This document shows, in pieces, positions 8,063 through 16,491 of a DNA stretch of 64,000 nt. The stretch's first letter is position 1; each line of letters begins with the position of its first letter. The stretch comes from Pseudomonas sp. 10-1B (GTDB lineage Bacteria > Pseudomonadota > Gammaproteobacteria > Pseudomonadales > Pseudomonadaceae): assembly GCF_000935045.1 (NCBI RefSeq), contig NZ_JYKS01000004.1:62001-126000 (forward strand), given 5' to 3'. The notes under the pieces were generated by a model. It saw nothing but the letters and a program-made list of their open reading frames with translations. It was not told where the DNA came from and did no database searches. A program made the translations under genes and the position numbers.

Positions 8063-9883
8063 ATGCACGCTATGAAAAACCTGATGGTGCCGATGCGCGA
8101 TGGCGTTCGGCTGGCCACGGACGTTTACTTGCCCGACGCCACGATCACTCCGCTTCCGGTGATCATTGAACGAACCCCTTACAACAAATCCTTGCCGTCC
8201 CGTTCGGAGAAGCGTTTCGACGGACACCATCTCGGTCGAGAGGAGATGGCCGCTGCGTTTGCCGCCAAGGGCTTCGTAACCGTGTTCCAGGATTGCCGAG
8301 GAAGATATGGATCTGAGGGTGAATTCGTCAAATACGTCAACGAAGGCGAGGACGGCTACGACACACTTGCCTGGTTGGTAGAGCAGCCTTGGTGCAATGG
8401 CCGAGTCGGCAGTATGGGGCTCTCCTACGCTGCACATACTCAGCTAGCCATGGCCTGCCTCAACCCACCGGGTCTCTGTACGATGGTGCTCGATTCGGGT
8501 GGTTTCGCCAATGCTTTCCAATGCGGTATTCGCCAAGGTGGCGCATTCGAACTCAAGCAAGCTACCTGGGCCTACAAACAGGCCAAGGAAAGCCCGGCAG
8601 CAAAGGCTGACCCTCTCCTGCGAGCATCGCTCGAGAAGGAAGACATACATGCGTGGTTCGCCAACATGCCGTGGCGAGCAGGACACTCACCGCTGCGCCA
8701 TGCACCGGAGTACGAGGATTACCTACTCGATCAATGGCGACGTGGTAGCTACGACGCTTACTGGAAACAACTGGGTATCTGCGCCGATCACTATCGAGCC
8801 AGAATCCCGGATATCCCAGTCCTCCACATGTCCAGCTGGTACGACGCCTACGTCAGTTCCACCTTGGACAACTTTGATGCCTTCACGCGCCACGGCAATG
8901 CTCCTCAGCGCTTGATCATGGGGCCTTGGCTTCACGGTGACCGAAACATCACCTACAGCGGGGACGCCGAGTATGGGCAGGCTGCAGCGTTCGATGGGCA
9001 TGTGGAGAGCGACTGGCTTGCTTGCCGCCTGCAGTGGTTCGAAACTCACCTCCTTCAGCCAACTCCAGAAACGATTTCTCCCCAAGAGGTGCAAGTGTTC
9101 ATCATGGGTGGCGGTTCGGGTCGCAGAGACGAGTACCAGCGAATCAATCATGGCGGGGAATGGCTAACAGCGCCCCAGTGGCCACTGCCTGGTAGTCAGC
9201 AACTGACACTTCACTTCCACGCTGACGGTATTTTGCGAGAAAACGCTCCCACCACTTCTGCCAGCCAAACCTATCTGTCAGATCCCCGCCAGCCAGTACC
9301 AACCATTGGCGGAGCACTCACGTCGGGCGCTCCCGTATTTGCGGGCGGTGCATACGACCAGCGCGAATCATCCAGGTTCTTCGGCGCCCGAGGAGACAAC
9401 CTGCCGTTGATCGAAAGGCCTGATGTGCTCAGCTTCGAAACCGAACCCCTGACCTCCGACATAGTGGTTGCCGGTAGCATTGAGTTCGAACTGTGGGTGG
9501 AGACAGATGGCCTCGACACCGACTTCACCGCAAAACTTGTCGATGTGTACCCGCCGAGCACTGACTACCCAGACGGCTTCGCAATGAACATCACGGATGG
9601 CATTATTCGTGCCCGATACCGGAACTCCTGGAGTGAGCCTTCGCCCACGGTGCCTGGGCAGTGCTTCAAGGTATCAATCACTCCATTTGCCACCTGTAAT
9701 CGCTTCAAGGAAGGCCATCGCCTGCGCATTGATATTGCGAGCAGCAATTTCCCCCGCTTCGATGTGAACCCTAATAGTGGTGAGCCTGAAGGGCTCGCTG
9801 CAAACAAGCGGGTAGCTCGGAATACGGTTCATATGAGCAGCGAAAAACCTTCTCGTGTCGCCCTGACCGTGCTCCCCACCTAG
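8063..9883 (+). CDS. CocE/NonD-family hydrolase (peptidase S15 type)
   Basis: This 606-residue alpha/beta hydrolase belongs to the cocaine esterase / glutaryl-7-ACA acylase / X-Pro dipeptidyl-peptidase family. The N-terminal catalytic domain starts MVPMRDGVRLATDVYLP. The nucleophile elbow is GSMGLSYAA, with Ser near residue 119; the acid and His are probably in SSWYDAYVSS and GPWLHGD. The C-terminal jelly-roll domain (from about residue 380) includes ELWVETDGLDTDFTAKLVDV. No signal peptide is seen, so it should act in the cytoplasm on an imported ester or amide. An ATG nine bases downstream (8072) is an alternative start. It is the last gene of module A. Confidence 0.88.
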   Translation: MHAMKNLMVPMRDGVRLATDVYLPDATITPLPVIIERTPYNKSLPSRSEKRFDGHHLGREEMAAAFAAKGFVTVFQDCRGRYGSEGEFVKYVNEGEDGYDTLAWLVEQPWCNGRVGSMGLSYAAHTQLAMACLNPPGLCTMVLDSGGFANAFQCGIRQGGAFELKQATWAYKQAKESPAAKADPLLRASLEKEDIHAWFANMPWRAGHSPLRHAPEYEDYLLDQWRRGSYDAYWKQLGICADHYRARIPDIPVLHMSSWYDAYVSSTLDNFDAFTRHGNAPQRLIMGPWLHGDRNITYSGDAEYGQAAAFDGHVESDWLACRLQWFETHLLQPTPETISPQEVQVFIMGGGSGRRDEYQRINHGGEWLTAPQWPLPGSQQLTLHFHADGILRENAPTTSASQTYLSDPRQPVPTIGGALTSGAPVFAGGAYDQRESSRFFGARGDNLPLIERPDVLSFETEPLTSDIVVAGSIEFELWVETDGLDTDFTAKLVDVYPPSTDYPDGFAMNITDGIIRARYRNSWSEPSPTVPGQCFKVSITPFATCNRFKEGHRLRIDIASSNFPRFDVNPNSGEPEGLAANKRVARNTVHMSSEKPSRVALTVLPT

Positions 9884-9974
9884 CCATAGCGAGCAAGCTA
9901 TACGCTGCCTGTTAAACTCGTTGGCGCACGCTCTGGGCTTTTGCTGAGATCACTTGCAGTAAACAGTCCAGAGC

Positions 9975-10340
9975 TCATCGACCCGCGTCGTGAAGCTTTG
10001 GCTCATCATCTCCCGACGCAGTTTTGTGGGTCGAACTGTTGTCCAGGATCACATGGAGATCCAGTTCGGCAGGCGTGCTGTTATCAACCTGCCGAAGGAA
10101 ATCCAAAAACTCCTTGGCCCGATGCCGCTGGGTAATCCGGCCCATGACTTCACCGGTCATGATGTCGAACGCGGCGTACAAGCTCGCCGTGCCATGGCGC
10201 TTGTAATCATGGGTTCGCCGCTCGATCTGCCCAGGCCGAAGTTGCAGCATTGGCTGAGTACGATCCAGCGCCTGGATCTGAGTTTTCTCAGCAGGCGGTT
10301 TGAAGACAAAGCTACCCATGACGGCTCCTATCAATGGCAT
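9975..10340 (-). pseudogene. IS630-family transposase remnant
   Basis: About 120 codons match the DDE domain of IS630 transposases: EKTQIQALDRTQPMLQLRPG, then RRTHDYKRHGTASLYAAFD and DLHVILDNSSTHKT. The first catalytic position, normally in a CVDEKTQ context, reads PPAEKTQ, so its Asp is missing. The frame leaves the family after THKT. Both ends are lost, so it cannot be active. It separates modules A and B and is a scar of past transposition. Confidence 0.8.
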
Positions 10341-10360
10341 TCATGACCACATTCGGATCG

Positions 10361-10381
10361 CCGGGGCCGCCACGGCCCCGG
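10361..10381. other. Strong GC-rich hairpin between IS remnant and symporter
   Basis: CCGGGGCCG and CGGCCCCGG form a perfect 9-bp stem around three bases. It lies 30 bases beyond the stop of the DAACS gene. No T-run follows on either strand, so a classical terminator is uncertain; it could still block readthrough. Confidence 0.5.
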
Positions 10382-10410
10382 AAAACTGGAGTACAGCGCA
10401 TACCGGAAGG

Positions 10411-11677
10411 CTATATAGCTGTCTGACCTTGTACCGTAGTACGCTTCAAAGATCGGCCCTCCCATTTCGCGACCACGACGGGAGCCAAGGCGTTACCAAG
10501 CACGTTCAATGCTGTGACAGGCATGTCCATTAGCCTATACACACCTGCAATCAGTGCTACACCTTCGAGTGGCAAGCCGGCGGCAGATAGAGTCGCAGTT
10601 AAAATAATAAACATGAATCCAGGCACGCCTGCAGCGCCCTTTGATGTAAGCACCATAATGAAAACAAGCATGACCTGGTCAGCAAGACTCAGCTCGACAT
10701 TGTAAGCCTGCGCAATAAAGAGTGTACCCAGGCCTGCAAATAGAGACGCACCATCAAGATTGAATGAGTAACCCAGAGGGATCACCAGCGTGGTCACACT
10801 ACGGGGCACACCTCTTGCCTCACTTTTAGCCATCAACTGTGGCATAACGGTGGCGGAGCTAGCACTACTGAACGCGAGAACAAGTTCGTCCTTGAAAGCT
10901 TTGATGATCTCAAAAATACTTTCACCTACAAGCTTTGCTATCAAGCCCAATACCACGACAGCAAAAAACACAACTGCGACATAGGTTACACCTATGAGCT
11001 TAGCAAGAGGCAGCAAAGATTCAATACCGAAACTAGACACAGCGACAGCGATCAACGCAAATACACCAATGGGGGGAATAAGCCATTACCATATTCGTAA
11101 CCTTGAACATTGTATCTGCAACGGATTGCAATACATTTACGAGCGGTAGTTTTCTTTGCTCATCAAGCGATGATAGCGCAACCCCGAAAACGATAGCAAA
11201 GAAAAGTACGGATAGTAGTTTTGCTTCCGCCATAGCCGCAATTACGTTCTCAGGAACTATTCCTAGAAGTACCTTTCCAAGCCCTTGCGAGCTGTCTTGC
11301 ACAGGTGTATTGACAACCGCACTCGTGGCGGTCGCGAAATCGGCTCCGACGCCAGGCTGGAGGAGATTCCCCACAAGCAGCCCAAAAACGATGGCTACAC
11401 CCGTAACGGAAAAGAAGTACACGAGACTTTTGGTGCCTATTCGTCCCAATGCCCGCCCACCAGAACCCGCGATCCCTACCACCATGCAAGAGAAAACGAG
11501 TGGCACGATGATCATCTTCATCAGTTTGATAAAGGCATCACCAGCCGGCTGCAACACCTGACTAACAAGCCATAGCTTGTGCTGGGGAAAATAGTTGAGC
11601 AACAGTCCTACTAAAACACCTGCGATCAAACCGATTGCGATTTGAGTGATCAAGTTGATCTTTTTGGTCATGGCCAT
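10411..11677 (-). pseudogene. DAACS-family symporter (GltP/DctA-like), frameshifted (module B)
   Basis: This is a dicarboxylate/amino-acid:cation symporter of about 422 codons if repaired. The N-terminal half (NLITQIAIGLIAGVLVGLL to NMVMAYSP) and the C-terminal half (IAVAVSSFGIESLLP onward) lie in different frames. The cause is one extra base in a run of six G on the plus strand (11071-11076); five would read YSPIGVFALIAV, as in the family. The transport-core motifs are canonical: AFSSASSATVMP (hairpin 1), GYSFNLDGASL, LTSKGAAGVPG (hairpin 2) and NVLGNALAPVV. It is 34 bases downstream of the VOC gene on the same strand, so the two are probably one transcript. It may be a pseudogene or a consensus error. 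Confidence 0.85.
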
Positions 11678-11711
11678 GGCACATCATCTCTATTATTTTT
11701 ATTGAAACAAA

Positions 11712-12125
11712 TCAAGAAGCAAAAATCGCGGAAAAATCTTTAAAACCTTTAATTTCAATTGGGTTGCCACTGGGATCGACGAAGAACATAGTGCGCTGCT
11801 CTCCAGGCTCACCTTCAAATCGAATTACAGGTGGAATTTCGAAAACCATCCCTTTTTTATCAAGGCGCTCCGCCAGCTCTAGCCAGCGATCGAGGGGCAA
11901 GGCCACCCCAATGTGAGGCATGAGTACCATGTGCTGGCCAACCTTCCCGGTACGGGTGGTTTTGAAGGGTTCGCCCAGGTGAAGAGAGATTTGATGCCCA
12001 AAGAAATCGAAATCAACCCAGGTATCAGTGCTGCGGCCCTCGACACACCCTAAGAAATCTTTATAGAATTTTCTTGACTCTTCAAGACTGGTGACGTGAT
12101 AGGCGATATGGAAAGGCGTAAACAT
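11712..12125 (-). CDS. VOC-superfamily (glyoxalase-like) protein
   Basis: This 137-residue protein has two beta-alpha-beta-beta-beta units of the vicinal oxygen chelate fold. It opens FTPFHIAYHVTSLEESRKFY and ends DPSGNPIEIKG. Candidate metal ligands are His near residue 8, His in the GHQISLHLG segment and Glu in IEIKG. Such proteins include glyoxalases, extradiol dioxygenases and epimerases, so the reaction is not settled. A strong site (GAGGAGG) lies 7 bases before the ATG. It is transcribed with the DAACS symporter and divergent from the LysR at 12217. It may act on the compound the symporter imports. Confidence 0.82.
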   Translation of the reverse strand: MFTPFHIAYHVTSLEESRKFYKDFLGCVEGRSTDTWVDFDFFGHQISLHLGEPFKTTRTGKVGQHMVLMPHIGVALPLDRWLELAERLDKKGMVFEIPPVIRFEGEPGEQRTMFFVDPSGNPIEIKGFKDFSAIFAS

Positions 12126-12216
12126 AAAATAACCTCCTCAACAAGGGGTCATATGTTTTCAAACAGCGTGATGCATGTACACTAGCCAAATCTTGGTCTC
12201 AGCATAAGAAATCCAT

Positions 12217-13077
12217 ATGGACATTAAAACTTTAGAAACGGTTATCTCTGTCATAGATTGCGGCTCCATAGCAGGCGCCGCCAAAAAACTGAATGTCTCA
12301 CCCACCGCGGTCAGCCTTCGCGTTCAAAGTTTTGAAAAACAAATGGAGTGCGAGTTATTCAATCGCGAAGCTCACTCCATAAAACCAAACCACAAACTCG
12401 ATAATGTAACACAAAAAATTAGAGCCATTATCAATCAAGCCCGAGAACTAAAATTCGACCTTCAACTGAACGGCATTAGTGCAGAGTTACGCCTAGGCGC
12501 AATATCAACAGCCCTGACAGGCATTATTCCTTCAGCGCTGGAGAAAATTTCCTTACAAGCCCCTAATGTACGTTTGAAAATCACCCCGGGAGACTCAAAA
12601 TTACTTTACGACAAGCTAACGAGCGGCGATCTCGATGCTGCCATTTTGGTTAACCCACCCTTTTTAACGCCGAAATCCATACGCACATCCTTACTGCGCC
12701 GTGAGCCCCTCGGACTATTAAGCAGGCAACCTGTATCAGAAGATGAGATCCTGAAGGTACTTCAAACTGAACCCTATATAAGATACTACATGCACTCTTG
12801 GGGAGGTCAACTGGCTCAGCGCTACCTTGATGATTATGAAATCTACAGTCGAGTATCGTACGACATTGACTCCCTGGAGGCGATTGACTTGCTGGTATCT
12901 TATGGCCAAGGCGTATCGTTAGTCCCGCAGTGGCTCGACCAAGCCGATTACCTTTCTGCCTTCACAATCGTCAATACCGAACCAAAGTACTGCAGAGAAA
13001 TTGTATTGGCATATGATGCATCATGCGCGAACTCCTCTGCGATCAACCTTCTTAGAGAGATCTTAATCTCGATATAA
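12217..13077 (+). CDS. LysR-family regulator, AT-rich (module B)
   Basis: This is a 286-residue LysR regulator with helix-turn-helix DCGSIAGAAKKLNVSPTAVS and a later GQGVSLVPQWL effector-domain motif. The start is the ATG inside CATATG. It is clearly more AT-rich than the rest of the window, using codons such as AAA, ATA and TTA that the core genes avoid, which suggests recent acquisition. It diverges from the VOC-symporter pair across a 91-base gap and is their likely regulator. Confidence 0.85.
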   Translation: MDIKTLETVISVIDCGSIAGAAKKLNVSPTAVSLRVQSFEKQMECELFNREAHSIKPNHKLDNVTQKIRAIINQARELKFDLQLNGISAELRLGAISTALTGIIPSALEKISLQAPNVRLKITPGDSKLLYDKLTSGDLDAAILVNPPFLTPKSIRTSLLRREPLGLLSRQPVSEDEILKVLQTEPYIRYYMHSWGGQLAQRYLDDYEIYSRVSYDIDSLEAIDLLVSYGQGVSLVPQWLDQADYLSAFTIVNTEPKYCREIVLAYDASCANSSAINLLREILISI

Positions 13078-13166
13078 AAAACACTGATATACCCGTGCAT
13101 GATTCACTGCAAAAATTTACTCCCAAAGGGCACATGCCACATTCCGACCACAGAAGGCGGCCAGGC

Positions 13167-13367
13167 TCACCATCTGCCTGCCAGGTAGAACATCCCCCCA
13201 GCAAAACCGGTCAAGAAGACGCCCTTCAGTACATCGCCAAAATCGGCGTTACCTGAGAACCATGCTTCGACCTGTGCGGCCAGAAAGAAGACCGCGATAA
13301 ACAAGACGACGCTCGCGATGCGCCGCTGAATCTTGAACCTAGCCTTGTCGGTTCCGAGCCACAGCAT
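13167..13367 (-). CDS. Small membrane protein, 66 aa, unknown function
   Basis: The start at 13367 is set by AGGAGG five bases before the ATG; the longer frame from 13427 has no such site. The product begins MLWLGTDKARFKIQRR, a positively charged cytoplasmic stretch. Two hydrophobic segments follow (ASVVLFIAVFFLAAQVEAWF and DVLKGVFLTGFAGGMFYLAG). The family is not recognised. It lies between modules B and C and has no obvious partner. Confidence 0.65.
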   Translation of the reverse strand: MLWLGTDKARFKIQRRIASVVLFIAVFFLAAQVEAWFSGNADFGDVLKGVFLTGFAGGMFYLAGRW

Positions 13368-13457
13368 GCAGGCCTCCTTTTGTGTTCCATCCATACCCAC
13401 GATAACCCGCGCTACGATTCTGGTCACTGGGTAGACTTATGGCGATTAACAACATAC

Positions 13458-13497
13458 ATTTAAAATATGAAAATGCAATTTTTTATATATTTTAAAT
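13458..13497. promoter_or_regulatory. AT-rich perfect inverted repeat upstream of module C
   Basis: ATTTAAAATAT (13458-13468) and ATATTTTAAAT (13487-13497) are exact 11-bp inverted arms separated by 18 bases. They sit about 90 bases upstream of the porin/lyase operon, in a very AT-rich strip inside GC-rich DNA. Possible roles are an operator, an UP-element-like promoter or an H-NS/MvaT-type silencing site. Confidence 0.45.
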
Positions 13498-13588
13498 CTC
13501 TACTGATTACTTTTATCGTTCTCGCCGGGCTGTAAACACAGCCCTGGCAACGCGACCAACAACAATAACGCGTGAAGGGAACGAACCA

Positions 13589-14827
13589 ATGCGCATGTCA
13601 CCCCTCTCTCTGGGCGCGAGTACCGCCGCCCTCGCCTCGCTGCTGCCCACGCCCGCCCTTGCCGAGTTTTTTGCCGACAGCAAGGCCGACCTGGAATTAC
13701 GCAACTTCTACTTCAACAGCGATTACCGCCAACCCAATGCCCGCCAATCCAAACGCGAGGAATGGGCCCAGGGTTTCATTCTCAATTTCGAGTCAGGCTT
13801 CACCGAAGGCCCGGTCGGCTTTGGCATCGATGCCTTGGGCATGCTGGGGGTCAAACTGGACTCCGGGCCGGACCGGCAAAACAGCGGTCTGCTGCCCGTC
13901 GGCGATGAGCATGCCCCCGACGACTACAGCAAGCTCGGCCTGACCGGTAAATTGCGCCTATCCAAGAGCACATTGCGGGTAGGCACACTGATACCGAAGA
14001 TGCAGACCGTTCGCAGCAACGAGTCACGTCTGCTGCCGCAAACGTTCGAGGGGGCGCACGTTGTTTCCCGTGAAATCGACGGTCTTACGTTCAACGCCGG
14101 GCGCCTGACACGCAACCGGGTGCGTAACGACAGCGCCAATGAGCAGATGACGGTGGCAGGCAGCAACATTCGCGGTGGGCAGGACACCGATGAGTTCAAT
14201 TTCGCTGGGTTACGCTACGACTGGAGCAAACGGCTCACGACCGTCTATGACTACGGCCACCTCGACCAGAACTACAAGCAGCACATGCTCAACGTGCTGC
14301 ATACGCTGCCCATCGGCGACAACCAGTCACTCAAGACCGACTTGCGATATGCCCGCTCACGCAAGGCCGGCAACACCAACGTCGACAACGATGCCCTGGG
14401 CGCCAAGTTCACCTATACCCTCGGTGGACACGCCTTTGGCATCGCCTACCAGAAGATGAGCGGGGAAACCGGCTTCCCGCACCTCAATGGTACCGACTCG
14501 TACCTGGTCAACTACGTGATGTTGTCGCCGGACTTCGCCAGCCCCGGCGAGCGCTCCTGGCAACTACGCTACGACTTCGACTTCGCCGCCATCGGCATTC
14601 CCGGCCTCACCTTCATGACCCGCTACCTCAAGGGTGACCATTTCGACAGTTCAAGCGGCGCGGCAGGTCAGGAATGGGAACGCAATACCGACCTTGGGTA
14701 CACCTTCCAAAGTGGCGCCCTGAAGAACTTCAACGTGCGCTGGCGCAACGGCATTTATCGCAGCCGCGGCGCCACCGAACTGGACCAGAACCGGCTGATT
14801 CTCAGCTACACGCTGCCACTGCTTTGA
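13589..14827 (+). CDS. OprD-family outer-membrane porin (module C)
   Basis: This is a 412-residue OprD-family porin. The signal peptide ends TPALAEFF; the family opening ADLELRNFYFNSDYRQ is followed by KREEWAQGF, and RLLPQTFEGAHV is typical. The C-terminus ends NRLILSYTLPLL, so the last residue is Leu rather than the usual Phe or Trp. AAGGGAA precedes the ATG. It differs clearly in sequence from the module A porin. The lyase gene follows after 57 bases, separated by a GC-rich hairpin (about 14838-14853). The probable job is import of the compound cleaved by that lyase. Confidence 0.92.
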   Translation: MRMSPLSLGASTAALASLLPTPALAEFFADSKADLELRNFYFNSDYRQPNARQSKREEWAQGFILNFESGFTEGPVGFGIDALGMLGVKLDSGPDRQNSGLLPVGDEHAPDDYSKLGLTGKLRLSKSTLRVGTLIPKMQTVRSNESRLLPQTFEGAHVVSREIDGLTFNAGRLTRNRVRNDSANEQMTVAGSNIRGGQDTDEFNFAGLRYDWSKRLTTVYDYGHLDQNYKQHMLNVLHTLPIGDNQSLKTDLRYARSRKAGNTNVDNDALGAKFTYTLGGHAFGIAYQKMSGETGFPHLNGTDSYLVNYVMLSPDFASPGERSWQLRYDFDFAAIGIPGLTFMTRYLKGDHFDSSSGAAGQEWERNTDLGYTFQSGALKNFNVRWRNGIYRSRGATELDQNRLILSYTLPLL

Positions 14828-14884
14828 AACCGTGCCCGGCGCCCAGGCGCCGGCGCCGTTCGATAACCGAAAGGAACCCTTTGC

Positions 14885-16477
14885 ATGATCGCTCCCCGTC
14901 CCCTTCTGCCACTGGCCCTGTTCATCGCGCTTGCCGCTGGCAATCTGGCCCAGGCCGCCGACACCTCGCAATTGCCGTGCAAAACCACCGCCCAATGCCA
15001 GGCCGAAGCCGCCAGCATCGGCGCCGCAGCCGAACCCAAGGGCCCCCGGCCCGGCGCAGGTGAACGGCAGTTCGACTGGATCAACCGCATCAACAAAGCC
15101 TCGATCGTGATGCTCACCGAGCAAGGTATCGTTACCCCGCAACTGGGCCGCAAGATCGCAGGTGGCGTCGAGTACACCATCGAGCAGGGCAACCAGCCCA
15201 ACGGCAAACGGCCCAGTGACGTACTGCAGGTGGAAAAGATCGTGACCGACAAGATCGGCCCCGAAGGGTCTCTGATCCACTCGGGCCGTAGCCGGCAGGA
15301 CATGTATGCCACTTACCGCCTGGCCAGTTTGCGCAGCCAGGTTCTTGCTTATGCCCAGGCCATGAATACGACCCGTCAGCGGCTACTGGACATCGCCGCC
15401 GACAATGTGCAAACCCTGGTACCAGCCTACACCAACGGCGTCCAGGCGATGCCCATTTCCTACGCTCACTACCTGCTCGCCTACGCCGACTCCTTTGCCC
15501 GCGACGCGCAACGCATCGCCCAGCTCTACCAGCGCCTGAACCTCAGCCCCATGGGTACCGCAGTGCTGGCCAACTCCGCCTACCCGCTCAATCGCGAACG
15601 GCTGGCCGAGCTGTTGGGCTTTGATGGCGTACGGCAGAACTCGCTGGATTCGAGCCAGGTGTCGACCTACGACATACCAATCGAAGCGGCCGGTATCGCC
15701 TCCTCTTCGGCTATTCGCCTGGGCGCGATGATCGGCGACATTCATACCCAGTATCACCAGATCCGCCCGTGGCTGCTGCTTGAAGAAGGCTCCACCTACA
15801 CCAGCAGCGCCATGCCGCAAAAACGCAACCCAGGCCTGCTCATGCGTACCCGTGAGGCCGCATCCGACACCGTTGGCCTGGCACAAACCGTTACCCTGCG
15901 CGCGCACAACGTCACCACCGGCATGACCGACTACAAGAATGCCTTCGATGATCTGGACTTCTTCGACTCGGCCATCTCGATGTTCACCCGCATGAACCAT
16001 GTGCTGGACAAGTTGAAGATCAACCCTGAGCGCGCGTTGGAAGAGCTGGAAAACGAATGGTCCACCTCCATGGAGCTGGCCGACACGCTAGAGCGTGAGC
16101 ATGACGTACCATTCCGTATTGGCCACAGCTTCGCCTCCCTGATCGTGACCCAGGCGCGCAACGAAGGCTATACCCCAAAGACCTTCCCGTTCGCCCAAGC
16201 ACAGAAATTGTTCACCCAGGCAGCGGACAAGTACAAATGGACGGCCTCCAGCTTGCCGCTGAACGAAAGCGCGTTCCGTGCGGCCCTGTCACCTACCAAC
16301 ATGGTCAAGACACGGGTCGGCACCGGCGGGCCGCAGCCGGCCGAAGTGCAACGCATGCTAGCAGAAGCCAGAAAGACGCTGCAGGCTGACATCGAGTGGG
16401 ACAAAGCCCGGCGCCAACACCTGGCCGATGCCGAAGCCGGGCTTGACCAGGCGTTCGGCAAACTGTTGAAAAACTGA
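14885..16477 (+). CDS. Exported argininosuccinate lyase-like enzyme (fumarase/aspartase superfamily)
   Basis: This 530-residue protein has a Sec signal peptide (LLPLALFIALAAGNLAQAAD, cleavage likely after AQA) and is therefore predicted to be periplasmic. Superfamily landmarks are clear: HSGRSRQD (HxGRSRND in argininosuccinate lyase), YAHYLLAYA at the YTHLQxAQP position that carries the catalytic His, and the signature SSAMPQKRNPG with the catalytic-loop Ser. Two Cys just after the signal (LPCKTTAQC) could form a disulfide. Argininosuccinate lyase itself is cytoplasmic and about 460 residues long. Related enzymes split N-substituted aspartates into fumarate and an amine, so such a reaction is inferred. 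AAGGA precedes the ATG. It shares an operon with an OprD porin and is convergent with a DAACS carrier. Confidence 0.85.
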   Translation: MIAPRPLLPLALFIALAAGNLAQAADTSQLPCKTTAQCQAEAASIGAAAEPKGPRPGAGERQFDWINRINKASIVMLTEQGIVTPQLGRKIAGGVEYTIEQGNQPNGKRPSDVLQVEKIVTDKIGPEGSLIHSGRSRQDMYATYRLASLRSQVLAYAQAMNTTRQRLLDIAADNVQTLVPAYTNGVQAMPISYAHYLLAYADSFARDAQRIAQLYQRLNLSPMGTAVLANSAYPLNRERLAELLGFDGVRQNSLDSSQVSTYDIPIEAAGIASSSAIRLGAMIGDIHTQYHQIRPWLLLEEGSTYTSSAMPQKRNPGLLMRTREAASDTVGLAQTVTLRAHNVTTGMTDYKNAFDDLDFFDSAISMFTRMNHVLDKLKINPERALEELENEWSTSMELADTLEREHDVPFRIGHSFASLIVTQARNEGYTPKTFPFAQAQKLFTQAADKYKWTASSLPLNESAFRAALSPTNMVKTRVGTGGPQPAEVQRMLAEARKTLQADIEWDKARRQHLADAEAGLDQAFGKLLKN

Positions 16478-16491
16478 CTGTTGTCCGGGGT

